The position numbers were made by a program, and so were the translations under genes. Under the pieces are notes generated by a model. The model saw only the letters and a program-made list of their open reading frames with translations, ran no database searches and was not told where the DNA came from. Below are positions 26,805-35,420 of a stretch of DNA of 64,000 nucleotides, piece after piece. Position 1 is the stretch's first letter; the number at the start of each line of letters is the position of its first letter. This DNA comes from Verrucomicrobiota bacterium (GTDB lineage Bacteria > Verrucomicrobiota > Kiritimatiellia > UBA8416 > JABMPJ01): positions 1-64,000 of the forward strand of contig JABGQM010000016.1 in assembly GCA_018648805.1 (NCBI GenBank). Reading direction: 5' to 3'.

Positions 26805-26850
26805 ACAATAGCCTAACCTGCCAGATATTTATCGAACCTTGCCCGTGCGC
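26805..26850 (-). promoter_or_regulatory. Shared regulatory motif, copy A (upstream of GH95)
   Basis: On the minus strand the core reads GGCAGGTTAGGCTATTGT, preceded 21 bases earlier by a second half-site GGCAAGGTTCG. It lies about 90-130 bases before the GH95 ATG. Related copies are at 34210, 45345 and 41118. Half-sites in direct orientation with a 21-bp period are characteristic of AraC/XylS-family operators. Confidence 0.65.
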
Positions 26851-27082
26851 GACCGCAATCCAGCCTCACGAGGCCCCTTCAAAGAGGGTGATTCTACACT
26901 CTGTATCGTTGACCATTCAACGAGGGGTACTGCTCCGTCCAGGTCGTGGGGCCTGGGATGGTGGCGCCGCGGACTGTCGGCCAACTGCAGTCTGGATGCG
27001 GTGCGCCGGGAGGCGTCATGAGACAGCGGCGATTCCTCACAATGCCCTTGCGCTTTCGCGTACCCGAGCCTACCCTCTTCTC

Positions 27083-27397
27083 ATGGGACCTGTCGCATCC
27101 AGTCTTGAAATCCGGAAACGCATCATGGATATGCGCGAGCAGATTCTGTCTCTTGGTGTTGCTTCTCTCAGCCTTTTCGGGTCCTTCGCCCGTGGCGAGC
27201 AGAATGCATCCAGCGACGTCGATATTCTCGTCGAGTTCCAGCCGGGCGCAAAGACATTTGACCACTTCATGTCGCTGGCAATGATGCTCGAGGACGGGCT
27301 CGGCCGTACCGTCGAACTGGTAACACCCAAGTCATTGAGTCGACACATGGCGCCACGGATCATGCGGGAGGCTGAACATGTCCGTCTTGTGGCCTGA
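27083..27397 (+). CDS. mntA: Minimal nucleotidyltransferase antitoxin MntA
   Basis: 104 residues. The nucleotidyltransferase signature is intact: GSFARG (Gly33-Ser34) followed ten residues later by DVD (45-47), the GSx10DxD motif. In MntA/HepT systems MntA adds AMP to a Tyr of the HEPN toxin and neutralises it. The ATG at 27083 lacks a clear ribosome-binding site; an ATG at 27125 is a possible alternative. It overlaps the HEPN gene by 20 bases. The longer ORF starting at 26888 is not supported. Confidence 0.85.
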   Translation: MGPVASSLEIRKRIMDMREQILSLGVASLSLFGSFARGEQNASSDVDILVEFQPGAKTFDHFMSLAMMLEDGLGRTVELVTPKSLSRHMAPRIMREAEHVRLVA

Positions 27398-27764
27398 TTC
27401 ACTACGGCATGTTCTTGATGAGATCGCCTTCATCTCCGAACAGCTGACGCATACGGATGAAGAGCGGTTCATGCACGACCCAACCCTCCAACGAGCATTC
27501 GTGCGCAGCCTTGAGATCATTGGCGAGGCCATCAAGAACGTCCCTGTCGATATCAGGAAGCGCTACCCGGAGGTCGAGTGGCGGGCGATTGCTGGAATGC
27601 GCGACAAGATGATCCATGATTACTTCGGCGTCGACTATGAGATTGTATGGGACGCCGCTGCCCACAAAACGCACATTCTGGGAGAACAGGTTCGTAGTAT
27701 CCTTGAGAACGAATCTGTCGATTCAGCATCCAACTCCAGCGACAGTCAGCAAACAACAATATAG
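27378..27764 (+). CDS. hepT: HEPN-domain toxin HepT
   Basis: 128 residues, DUF86/HepT family. The catalytic RNase motif Rx4HxY is present as RDKMIHDY (Arg75, His80, Tyr82); the Tyr is the residue AMPylated by MntA in characterised pairs. GGAGG lies six bases before the ATG, inside mntA. The C-terminal tail ([16 protein letters not shown]) is low complexity and beyond the usual domain. Together with mntA this forms a complete toxin-antitoxin unit inserted between two fucosidase genes. Confidence 0.88.
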   Translation: MSVLWPDSLRHVLDEIAFISEQLTHTDEERFMHDPTLQRAFVRSLEIIGEAIKNVPVDIRKRYPEVEWRAIAGMRDKMIHDYFGVDYEIVWDAAAHKTHILGEQVRSILENESVDSASNSSDSQQTTI

Positions 27765-28141
27765 AAGCGTTCCCGGTCTTTTTTTGTCTCCCCCCCCTTA
27801 CCCTTGCGCATGGCCGGTAAAGGAGCAGTACCCCAAGTGGGACACCACCGAAATCAAAGGCGACTGGCCGCTAACCCCCATTCCACGGGCCTCTTCCGAT
27901 CACCGCGTTCGCATGATTGAAGCAACGGGTGGCAAAACCAGAATTCGAGCGTACCAAATCCGTCTATCTTTCCCGCAGCAACAAAGCCCGGACCAGGGCG
28001 ATTCCAACCAGCCAACCATCACGCCACAACAGGAACAGATGGATTCGGTCGATGCAGAATAGGGGGAGACGAGGGGGAGACGGTCCCCGTCTATAATTCA
28101 CAAACCAGGGCAATAAAGAATCCACCGTCTGGCGACGGTGG
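27765..28141. other. Intergenic region without recognisable genes
   Basis: About 380 bases between hepT and the GH29 gene on opposite strands. The open frames here have no start signals and odd composition. A T-run follows hepT at 27779-27785, but I see no convincing stem before it. Confidence 0.5.
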
Positions 28142-29014
28142 CTACGAGGCACCCAACTGCGTCAACGCACCCACACTGCTGGGCAGAATACGTCCTGCCT
28201 TGTCGGGGCCGACATTGAGTAGGAGGTTGGCGTTACGGCTGTTGGCCTTGTTGAGGTGGTCGCGGATCTTCTCAGGGGCGATGGTTGAGGTGCCCTCTTC
28301 CCAGAACCAGCCGCCATCCTCCAAGACCCAGCAGGTCTCGCCCGGGGTTGTATTGCCCTCGGGGAGGTGCCGCTTCTCTGAGATCAGTAGATCGAGGTAG
28401 CGGTCACCTTTTTTGCCCCAGTCCCACCAGTTGCCTGACCCAATCATATCCGGCCTCAGGCTACGTATGAAAGCCTGCGCATCCTCCTTGGGCATAATGC
28501 GTGGGTCGAGTGCATCATTCCAGATGTAGAAAGCCTCGGGATAGCGCTCGACCAGCTCGCGGATCTGCTGCTTCTGAAAGTCGATCTGCTCGTTGAGCGA
28601 GGTGTGGTCCGGATCACATTCAGGCGGAAGCACCTTGAACGTTCCATCAGGCTTCTCACCGTCGTCGAATCCGGGATTACGCCAGCAGTAGTAGAGCCCG
28701 ACCTTTAGCCCACGGCTGGTGAACGACTTCACAAACTGCCCCACCAAATCCTGCTGATAGGGACAGTCGGGGTGCATCACACTGTAGTCCGTATAGGCAC
28801 TGTCCCAGAGGCAGAAGCCCCCCACGTGCTTGGTGGTCAGCACGGCGTAGCTCATCCCGGCCGAAACCGCCGCATCCGCCCAGGCATCGGTATCAACCGG
28901 GCCGCCCGGATCAAAGGTTGAGGGATCGGGATAGCCATCCACCCACTGCTGGCCCACGTAGGTCGCCATGTTGTAGTGGATGAACATGCCGAACTTCAAC
29001 TTAAGAAAATCCAT
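28142..29014 (-). CDS. Short GH29-like alpha-L-fucosidase, catalytic domain only
   Basis: 290 residues beginning MDFLKLKFGMFIHYNMATYVG, with LTTKHVGGFCLWDS and the nucleophile-region YIWNDALDP, where the usual W-F-D is W-N-D. The C-terminal NANLLLNVGPDKAG is the typical end of the GH29 barrel. It lacks a signal peptide and any C-terminal beta domain, so it is shorter than the GH29 at 12864. Its ATG follows the out-of-frame stop of the upstream esterase gene (TAA at 29021) by six bases, so the pair were one operon. Confidence 0.83.
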   Translation of the reverse strand: MDFLKLKFGMFIHYNMATYVGQQWVDGYPDPSTFDPGGPVDTDAWADAAVSAGMSYAVLTTKHVGGFCLWDSAYTDYSVMHPDCPYQQDLVGQFVKSFTSRGLKVGLYYCWRNPGFDDGEKPDGTFKVLPPECDPDHTSLNEQIDFQKQQIRELVERYPEAFYIWNDALDPRIMPKEDAQAFIRSLRPDMIGSGNWWDWGKKGDRYLDLLISEKRHLPEGNTTPGETCWVLEDGGWFWEEGTSTIAPEKIRDHLNKANSRNANLLLNVGPDKAGRILPSSVGALTQLGAS

Positions 29015-29020
29015 TATCTT

Positions 29021-29184
29021 TTACTCTTCATCCGGTATGTCAAGCTGTTCACATATCGTCGCGGCAATCTGCTCTGCCAATTTGCCGTAGGCACCGCCGC
29101 AGTGGACGTCATTGCCTTGCATGAATTTCTCGTAGCCGTCCCACTCCTTCACCACGCTGTGCAGGTCGTTGATGGGGATATTGT
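29021..29184 (-). pseudogene. Out-of-frame C-terminal tail of the SGNH esterase
   Basis: In the next frame the sequence reads HNIPINDLHSVVKEWDGYE, then GNDVHCGGAYGKLAEQI and ends CEQLDIPDEE at a TAA at 29021. DVH is the block V catalytic Asp-x-x/His region of SGNH hydrolases. Removing two bases (one CA unit) from the CACACA run restores the frame and gives a protein of normal length. Either a real slippage mutation or a sequencing/assembly error. Confidence 0.7.
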
Positions 29185-30504
29185 GTGCTTCTTCATCACC
29201 TTTGCTGCGGCAGCATTGTAGATGATGTCATCGCCCTCGGGGTTATGCGGGCAGTTGGCCGGGATCGGAGTGATGTTCGACCAGATGATCCTGGCGCCAT
29301 TCTTCTTTAGCAGCGTCACGATCGTCTCCAGATCCTTGGCATACTGATCGACCGGGTTGTGCCACGCGCCGTTCCTGCCGCGGAAGATATCGTTGAGCCC
29401 GAAGTTGAAATGGATCACGTCATACTTGGTCCTTTCGAGATGTTCCCCGAAACGTTCGATATCAGCGACACAGGCCTTGGCGCTGCCAAAGTCCAGAGCC
29501 TTTGCTTTCTTGCTGGAATGCCACCATGCCTCGGTGTTGATCCGGTAGGTCGCCACCGCGCCCAGCTTGACCAACTCTGCCTTGCCCTCCATGAGCTTCT
29601 GCAGCGGCTTGGTGTAGCCACCTGAGATCGAGTCGCCAAAGAAGAGAACCTTGGGAAGTGCGGGTGCCTTTGCGTGCTTGATGATGAATGCTGCCATTGC
29701 TTTGTCCTCAAAGAATCCTGTCCAGTAGTTGTGTCCCTGTCCCTCGAATATCGTCACCGTCATATCGCCACCCAGGGCCTTGTAGCGCTCCTCCACGACA
29801 AACGTGTTGTCCTTTGGCGGCACCAGCGTGTCGATGTCCCCCGTATTGTGATAGATCGGAACCTTCGCCTTGGCCAACGGCGCCAGCCGGTCGATCGGAT
29901 TGTGCTGCTTGAGCACCTTCACGAACGCATCCTGCTTCATACCGTACTTGCCGGCAGCGGATTTCAGCCCTGGGTAGCTTTCCAGGTTGCAGACCGGATA
30001 GATGCCCGCCAGGCAGGCAATCGACGCGGGATGCTCCACGGCCCAGTTGTACATCTGCGTTGCGCCGTAGCTGCGCGCCAATAGACACACCTTATCCGTG
30101 ACGCCATGGTTCGCCGTCAGCTCTTCATAGAAAGCCGTCTGAATTGCACGCCCCGCAGGTGTGCCTAAATCGCCTCGGAGATCAATGCCGGCGACCGCAA
30201 TCCCATTGTCCAGGCACTGCTTGAACATCCACTGCTCGAGCTTCCCGGGCAGCTTGTAATCCGACGGGCAATACCAAAGCCACGGCGTCTTCTGTCCGGT
30301 CTCGACACCGTCAGGCATCGCCAGATAGCCATCACGCCCAGCCACCTTCAGGAACTTGGCGTTGGGTGGAAAGATCTTCCCCTTTCCCTGTTTGCTACTG
30401 AGCTTGACTGTTTCCATCTTGGTCTCCGCCTCTGCAGCATGCAATAGACATGCGGCGAGTAGTGAGATTACGCTTGTCGTGAGTAGAGATCGTCGTTTCG
30501 TCAT
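29149..30504 (-). CDS. Secreted alpha/beta hydrolase fused to an SGNH esterase, frameshifted near the end
   Basis: 451 residues from the ATG at 30504 (MTKRRSLLTTSVISLL, signal peptide); the upstream extension comes from the RAYT repeat. The N-terminal hydrolase has nucleophile-type ARSYGAT and HNTGDIDTLVPP and GQGHNYW, i.e. the acid and His. From about residue 300 an SGNH domain begins (VLFFGDSISGGY, with FNFGLNDIF as block III). The frame breaks at a CA repeat (29181-29188), so the encoded protein stops after TTCTAW and lacks the last SGNH block. The missing end is intact in another frame at 29021-29184. Two activities on one chain suggest dual deacylation of polysaccharide. Confidence 0.75.
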   Translation of the reverse strand: MTKRRSLLTTSVISLLAACLLHAAEAETKMETVKLSSKQGKGKIFPPNAKFLKVAGRDGYLAMPDGVETGQKTPWLWYCPSDYKLPGKLEQWMFKQCLDNGIAVAGIDLRGDLGTPAGRAIQTAFYEELTANHGVTDKVCLLARSYGATQMYNWAVEHPASIACLAGIYPVCNLESYPGLKSAAGKYGMKQDAFVKVLKQHNPIDRLAPLAKAKVPIYHNTGDIDTLVPPKDNTFVVEERYKALGGDMTVTIFEGQGHNYWTGFFEDKAMAAFIIKHAKAPALPKVLFFGDSISGGYTKPLQKLMEGKAELVKLGAVATYRINTEAWWHSSKKAKALDFGSAKACVADIERFGEHLERTKYDVIHFNFGLNDIFRGRNGAWHNPVDQYAKDLETIVTLLKKNGARIIWSNITPIPANCPHNPEGDDIIYNAAAAKVMKKHTISPSTTCTAW

Positions 30505-30551
30505 TCTGTACCTTCTTCTTGTTCTGATAGCCCCGCAGGGGCGGAATATAC

Positions 30552-30707
30552 TAGCCCAGGGCAACGGCCTCGTTGTTCTACACATCTTTCAGCATGCTGT
30601 TTTCTCAAACAAGCCGGAGGCTTTCCAGCCATTAGCCGGTGGTTACGCGAGGAACGAGCGTCACCACCGGATCGAAATCACAGAATAGCCCATCCCGGAG
30701 GGATGGC
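30552..30707. repeat. Inverted repeat arm (3' side of the transposase)
   Basis: Reverse complement of most of 31217-31370, with some indels. It holds its own short palindromes (CATCCCGGAGGGATG at the inner end), the kind of structured repeat that RAYT transposases recognise. Confidence 0.7.
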
Positions 30708-30744
30708 AGCGGCCTTTCTGCATCTATATCTATGGCGATCTCCC

Positions 30745-31191
30745 TCAGTCTAAGTACTTGGGCTCGTATTCGACTCCCGCACGTTCGAGAAGCTCAACCA
30801 GTTCCTCCCGAAATGTGCGTACCCGGTGGTGCTCCTCCTGGCCGGCAATATATGCGCGCACGTGGTCTCTTGCGTTCGGACTCACCGTAAATGCGCCGTA
30901 CCCCTCTTGCCACGCGAACCCTTTTGCCCCTACCTCCTGATGCACCCAGGCCGACGAAGCCTTCTTGAGTTCACGCATAAAGTCGGCCAATCGATGCGTC
31001 GCTTTGAGTCCCACCAGCAAGTGGACATGATCCGCCGTGCCCCCGATACCTTGGGGTTGGCCAGCCAAGCCATTTACGGTTCCGCCGAGGTACTCGAAAA
31101 GACGAGTACGCCATGATCCCGCAATTGCAGGCTCCCTGCGTCGGGTCGAAAACACAACGTGGTAATGCAGGCTGAGATAGGTTGACGGCAT
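30745..31191 (-). CDS. IS200/IS605-family Y1 transposase, RAYT-like
   Basis: 148 residues. It starts MPSTYLSLHYHVVFSTRRRE, has the HUH metal motif in DHVHLLVGL and the C-terminal catalytic Tyr block FAWQEGYGAFTVS, all in the normal order. Length and completeness suggest an active enzyme that nicks single-stranded DNA at structured ends. No TnpB or other accessory gene is present, and the long palindromic flanks fit a REP-associated tyrosine transposase rather than a classical insertion sequence. Confidence 0.87.
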   Translation of the reverse strand: MPSTYLSLHYHVVFSTRRREPAIAGSWRTRLFEYLGGTVNGLAGQPQGIGGTADHVHLLVGLKATHRLADFMRELKKASSAWVHQEVGAKGFAWQEGYGAFTVSPNARDHVRAYIAGQEEHHRVRTFREELVELLERAGVEYEPKYLD

Positions 31192-31216
31192 GGGAGAGCT
31201 CCTCGATTCAATGCTG

Positions 31217-31370
31217 GCATCCCTCCGGGATGCAATTGATTTACCTCACTATAACCGGTGGTGTCGCTACGCTCAACCACCGGCTAATGGCTGGCAAGCC
31301 TCCGGCTTGTCCGGACATCAGAAGGTCTCGTCACAGATGTGTAGAACAACGAGGCCTTCGGCCTGGGCTA
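31217..31370. repeat. Inverted repeat arm (5' side of the transposase)
   Basis: Partner of 30552-30707. It begins with GCATCCCTCCGGGATGC, a perfect self-palindrome, and ends near GGCCTGGGCTA about 40 bases before the stop of the SASA gene. Confidence 0.7.
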
Positions 31371-31412
31371 CGGTGAAAACGGCCCGTTGGGCCTGCCATT
31401 TTCAGAAGGAAC

Positions 31413-34022
31413 CTATTCACCAACCAACTCCGCCGGGAGCGTTGCGGCCTCCAGCCAGAGGCTGATGTGGCCTGAGGTGGGGGCGAGCTTGTTGCGGTGA
31501 CCGGTGGAGCGCAGGAAGGCCTTGACGGCGATAGTGACCTTCCCTGTTTGGAACTCGGGCAGGAGGTCACTGTAGATGTAGCCACCGCGCGCGCCGCCCT
31601 TACCTTTGTAGTGGCCGCTCTTGGCCTCGGCGAAGAGCTTGCCGTTGACATAGATGGCGTAGCCTTCGCCGGAAAAGGCGTGCGAGCCACCACCGAGCAC
31701 AAGCCGGTAGCGCTGGTCATCCTTCATCTCAGGGATCTCGAAGGTCTGACGAACGAGAATGACCTCTTTCTCCCAGAGCGTGCCCGGAACCACATCACAC
31801 CCACACTGGCCATGGCTGCAGTTCGCACGCAGCGCGACAGGCTCCCCTGCCCTCTGCCCGAACGGGGCGGAGCCGCTCTTCCAGCCGGCAGCTTTGGCAT
31901 CGAAGCCTACCGCATACCAGTTCTCCATCCCCTTGGGATAGGTGATCTCGCGGTTGCGACCGCCTTGGGCCAGATCCTGCTTCTCGGGAGGATCAAAGCT
32001 GAAGTACTCCCAGCGGGCCGTCTGCATGGCGGGGCCGAAGGGTTTCCAGTCGTAGTCATGCACGCCTGCTGCATTGTAGTAGCTGAGCAGCTTGTCGTAT
32101 TGCGTAACCAGCCCCTGCCCTGGCTTTGCGGGCTTTTCCTGGGTGATCAGCGGCGTGATCGACGCCCCGTGACGGCGATACGCCGGTACCCGCGGGGCTT
32201 CGGCCATGTAGGCCGGTGCCAACTTGCCGAGCACAAAGGGGCGCATGGCCAGGGCCATCCCAGCCATCTCCTCGGCTGTCGGTTCGGCCTCGCCTTTGGT
32301 CCATGGCGAGATGAAGGCGTCGGTGTAGATCATCTCGGCCGCCTCGGCCAGTGACGGATTCTTGGGCCAGCTCTTGGGTGCGGCGGCCGAGCGCGGTGCG
32401 ACCGGTCCTGGCGCAGCCTTGCCACCCTCGATCTCGACCATGGCCCGCCCCAGGGCATCGCCCACGAGGTAGTAGGTCTCGGCATTGTGGTTGTAGTGGT
32501 AGCCGGTTCCGGTGGGCGACTCGGCCTGCGTGCGCCAGAAGCCGCGAGCTTCCACGGTCTTGACGTTGCCCTTGAACTCGGGATGCCGTTCCGGGTCACT
32601 GACGGCCAACTGCGCCTTAGCAATGGTCTTGCCGGGCTCGCCTAGATCCCAGCCGCCAAAGGCGATGGTGGCGAGCACCCACTTGGCGTCGGGGGCATCG
32701 AACTCCTTGCGCCACGCCTTGATCAGGTTGGCCATGTTCTCTTCGTAGCGGCTGGCATGGACCGGATTCTGGTCCTTGTGCCCCTGCCACCAGACAAAGC
32801 CGGCTACCTCATAGCCCTGGTCCTTGAACTGCGGATAGAGCGTGTCGAAGTTGTCGAGCACGCCACGTATCGCCTGCGTGTATTCATCGTATTGCTTGCC
32901 GGCATACCAACCGCCTTCGGTAGGGGCTTCCGTACCTTTGTCCCACGAGGAGGCGAAATCCTTGTACCCCGCGTAGACCTTGCCGTCGACCGTGTAGCGT
33001 TCGCTCCCTGGAGAGAGGCAGTCCCAAGCTAGGCTGCGGTTGCCGATGTCGGACTTAATCAACAGCACCGGCTCGTCGTGGAAGGTGCCCATGACATAGC
33101 CAAACCCCAGCTCGGGGCCGATGTGCTTGCCGTTGGCGGTAGCCGTGAGCGGGGTGTTGCGGCCGCCCTTGAACTTGTTTGCATCGAGGTAGGACTCGCA
33201 GAGCACGACATCGTTGCGCACGGTCCACTCCCCGTTCTCGTCCATCACCCAGCCAAACTTGCCCTCGTTCTTGACCAGCGACTCCAGATCGCCCCTGCCC
33301 TTGAGATCCACCAGCTCCATCCAGAAGGCGGCAGACCTGTCCTGAGCTTGCCTGTCCCGAGCCTGTCGAGGTGGTCGAACGGGGCCACCCTTCAGATAGG
33401 TAATCGTGATCGGATAGCGCTTCCCGCTTTCCAGCGTCACCTTCGTGACCACTTCCTCACCGCCAGGCAGCTTGCGATAGACCTCTTTGCCGTCGAGCAC
33501 TGCAATGGCGTGCGTGCTCTCGCCGAAACCAACGTGGATCTCGTGGGCGCCTGAAATCGGGACCTCAATAAAGGCTTCCACCACCACCGTGTGCGGCCCG
33601 TTGATTGACGGCAGCGTCTCGGCAACTGTCCCAAGTGCCACGGGCGATTCCTTGACTGCCTTCTCCATCGAGTAATCGGTTCCCGCCACATATGCCCCTT
33701 TGTAGACGGTGCCAAGAGCCTCGTAGTCATCCGTCGTTGCTGAGGAGTAGACCCGGTGCGGCAGCAGCGCCGAAGACCCCACCGGCATCTTGCACGGCAT
33801 TACACTCGGATCCGCCGAGAGATAAATACTCGAGTGTGCCGGGGAGGAGCCCGTGACCCGCCCAAACCCAACCATATTGGATTGCCCCGACAGGATGTAG
33901 ACCTTGACCGGCTTGTTCTTGGCCGGTGGCGTCTTGTCCGGATACGGAAGCTCGGTCGGAATCTGTCCACCAACTGCGGTAGTCAGACAGAATAGTGCGC
34001 CTATGAAAACTGACTTCATCAT
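31413..34022 (-). CDS. Secreted SASA-type esterase with DUF6288-like C-terminal module
   Basis: 869 residues starting MMKSVFIGALFCLTTAVGG, a signal peptide with AAGGA upstream; the longer ORF start lies in non-coding leader. The SASA/SGNH domain has YILSGQSNMVGFGR (nucleophile Ser) and FVWWQGHKDQ, with NHNAETYYLVGDALG carrying the late His. An inserted beta-rich region (about 130-250) separates block I from the rest. From about residue 640 the C-terminus matches the two DUF6288-type proteins: SYPKGMENW-like (YPKGMENWYAVGFDAKAAGW), TLWEKEVILVRQTFEIP, GYAIYVNGKLF. Upstream lie a 17-bp hairpin and motif copy B. Confidence 0.85.
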   Translation of the reverse strand: MMKSVFIGALFCLTTAVGGQIPTELPYPDKTPPAKNKPVKVYILSGQSNMVGFGRVTGSSPAHSSIYLSADPSVMPCKMPVGSSALLPHRVYSSATTDDYEALGTVYKGAYVAGTDYSMEKAVKESPVALGTVAETLPSINGPHTVVVEAFIEVPISGAHEIHVGFGESTHAIAVLDGKEVYRKLPGGEEVVTKVTLESGKRYPITITYLKGGPVRPPRQARDRQAQDRSAAFWMELVDLKGRGDLESLVKNEGKFGWVMDENGEWTVRNDVVLCESYLDANKFKGGRNTPLTATANGKHIGPELGFGYVMGTFHDEPVLLIKSDIGNRSLAWDCLSPGSERYTVDGKVYAGYKDFASSWDKGTEAPTEGGWYAGKQYDEYTQAIRGVLDNFDTLYPQFKDQGYEVAGFVWWQGHKDQNPVHASRYEENMANLIKAWRKEFDAPDAKWVLATIAFGGWDLGEPGKTIAKAQLAVSDPERHPEFKGNVKTVEARGFWRTQAESPTGTGYHYNHNAETYYLVGDALGRAMVEIEGGKAAPGPVAPRSAAAPKSWPKNPSLAEAAEMIYTDAFISPWTKGEAEPTAEEMAGMALAMRPFVLGKLAPAYMAEAPRVPAYRRHGASITPLITQEKPAKPGQGLVTQYDKLLSYYNAAGVHDYDWKPFGPAMQTARWEYFSFDPPEKQDLAQGGRNREITYPKGMENWYAVGFDAKAAGWKSGSAPFGQRAGEPVALRANCSHGQCGCDVVPGTLWEKEVILVRQTFEIPEMKDDQRYRLVLGGGSHAFSGEGYAIYVNGKLFAEAKSGHYKGKGGARGGYIYSDLLPEFQTGKVTIAVKAFLRSTGHRNKLAPTSGHISLWLEAATLPAELVGE

Positions 34023-34068
34023 TGTTGTTTCCTTGCCTTGGTTATTTGAGATTGCCTTGAATCGGGCG

Positions 34069-34138
34069 ACGATAGCGGGCGACGATAACGGATTACGGGG
34101 AGGCAGACTCGTCCACCGCTCTCGTCGCCCGCTATCGT
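34069..34138. repeat. 17-bp perfect inverted repeat in the SASA gene leader
   Basis: ACGATAGCGGGCGACGA at 34069-34085 pairs exactly with 34122-34138 across a 36-base loop. It lies between motif copy B and the SASA ATG at 34022, so it would fold in the 5' leader transcript. There is no U-run, so a simple terminator is unlikely. Confidence 0.7.
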
Positions 34139-34209
34139 ATTCCGTAATCTCAGCCCTGAATAGCCTGGCCCTGTCCACAGCCCCAACATACCCCCTACCC
34201 AACACAGGA

Positions 34210-34251
34210 ACAATAGGCGAACCTGCCAATCATTTATCGCTTCCTGCCTGT
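34210..34251 (-). promoter_or_regulatory. Shared regulatory motif, copy B (upstream of SASA esterase)
   Basis: Minus-strand core GGCAGGTTCGCCTATTGT with an upstream half-site GGCAGGAAGCG exactly 21 bases earlier (GGCAGG at 34222-34227 and 34243-34248 on the complement). The 30-base core (34210-34239) is identical to copy C. It lies about 190 bases before the ATG. Confidence 0.7.
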
Positions 34252-34279
34252 GCCATGCAAGTGGACGAGAGAGTCACCC

Positions 34280-35380
34280 TTACATAGCGCCGTAGCGCGC
34301 AAGCTCAGCTTCTATGGCCGGACGATTCTCGATGCTGTCATTGGCGATCAGCACAATATTGTCTGCGCGCCCGGTCTGCTCGACAATGGCCGCCAGATCC
34401 GACAGGCTACCGAAGAGCTGGATATTCTTGCCGGCGTCGCTAATTTTGCGGTAGACCTCGGGCCACTCTGAGATCGGCTTGGCACCATCACCGGGAATCC
34501 ACTGCACGCCATCCAGGGCCTCGATTTCCAGCAGGCTGTCGAGATGGGTCAGCTCGCCCGGGCCATCCAGATGATAGATGGAATGGCTGAGCTTTTCGCA
34601 CGTCTTGGCCAGCTCCGGCTTCACGAACTCATCGAACATCTCAGGGCCGATCATGTAGCAGAAGTCGCACTGTAGAATATAGTAGGGCGTTTCGCTGAAG
34701 ACCGGTGTCCAACAGGTATACCCCGGGTTGGCCGGCTGCAGCAGGCGGTTGAACGCCTCAAAGCTATCCCACCACAACCGGTGCGCATCCCAGGTGCGGG
34801 CCTTTACCGCTTCGGGGTTGTCATAGAGGTCAAACAGCAGCGCTTCGCTGGGCCGGAAGGTTGAGACGATATCGAGGTTGCCGCCCAGGTCTGTCATACC
34901 CACCTGCACCTGGCCCTGCCAGAACGCCACCGCCGTCTCCATGATGTCAGCAATGCGCTTGAACCACTTTGCACTCGGGTTGAGCTCGAGAGTGAGTTCG
35001 GCGATTCCCTCCTCCTTCTCGGGATGGAACCACACGGTCCTGTTCCCGCACTCCAGTCTGGCACCACTGAACGCCGCCGCTACACCCGGCCCGAAATCAG
35101 GCCAGATATGCGGGTAGGCATCGCCAAGGAAATGCGTCGTGGTGAGATCATAGTCCCATCGATCCACAATCTCCGCAGCGGAAACGGCGTCATCATAGAA
35201 GGGAATGAAATTATGACTGGGCAGCGCCGGTTCCGGCCGCGGCGCTTCGGCCCCGCCCAGGCGCATCTGGATCAGGGGTCGCCCCAACTCCCCATCCCAC
35301 CAGAGACGGTGGGCATCGCGCACGCGCTCCCACCTCTCAGCACCAAAATCAATCGTCGAACAGTCAGCAAGTTCAGTCAT
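34280..35380 (-). CDS. URO-D-superfamily protein (second member)
   Basis: 366 residues, no signal peptide. It shares the fold and late motifs of the URO-D/methyltransferase group (YHLDGPGELTHLDSLLEIE, VQWIPGDGAKPISEWP), but the Cys/His zinc motif of the protein at 3902 is replaced here by the HLDGPGE form. This is a separate subfamily often found with carbohydrate loci in PVC bacteria. Activity unknown. It lies upstream of motif B and the SASA gene in the same orientation, but with a 250-base gap, so it is probably transcribed separately. Confidence 0.75.
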   Translation of the reverse strand: MTELADCSTIDFGAERWERVRDAHRLWWDGELGRPLIQMRLGGAEAPRPEPALPSHNFIPFYDDAVSAAEIVDRWDYDLTTTHFLGDAYPHIWPDFGPGVAAAFSGARLECGNRTVWFHPEKEEGIAELTLELNPSAKWFKRIADIMETAVAFWQGQVQVGMTDLGGNLDIVSTFRPSEALLFDLYDNPEAVKARTWDAHRLWWDSFEAFNRLLQPANPGYTCWTPVFSETPYYILQCDFCYMIGPEMFDEFVKPELAKTCEKLSHSIYHLDGPGELTHLDSLLEIEALDGVQWIPGDGAKPISEWPEVYRKISDAGKNIQLFGSLSDLAAIVEQTGRADNIVLIANDSIENRPAIEAELARYGAM

Positions 35381-35420
35381 GTCTCACGTTCCTCTTCATC
35401 TTGCAAGCCGCGGCAACGCA

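Larger units (their letters stand above)
30552..31370 (-). mobile_element. IS200-like (RAYT-type) element with long inverted flanks
   Basis: The transposase at 30745-31191 is framed by about 155-bp imperfect inverted repeats, 30552-30707 and 31217-31370. Matching blocks in order are the palindrome ATCCCTCCGGGAT, CCGGTGGTG, ACCACCGGCTAATGGCTGG, AAGCCTCCGGCTT, and GATGTGTAGAACAACGAGGCC. The arms carry internal palindromes as REP/BIME sequences do. The element separates the esterase/GH29 operon from the SASA gene and its arm supplies a false N-terminal extension to the esterase ORF. Confidence 0.75.

Noticed and set aside
27616..28062. 148-residue plus-strand ORF after hepT
   Set aside because: It begins inside hepT in another frame and has no site or motif.
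28976..29221. 81-residue plus-strand ORF over the esterase 3' end
   Set aside because: It is opposite the out-of-frame SGNH tail, which is the real coding sequence there.
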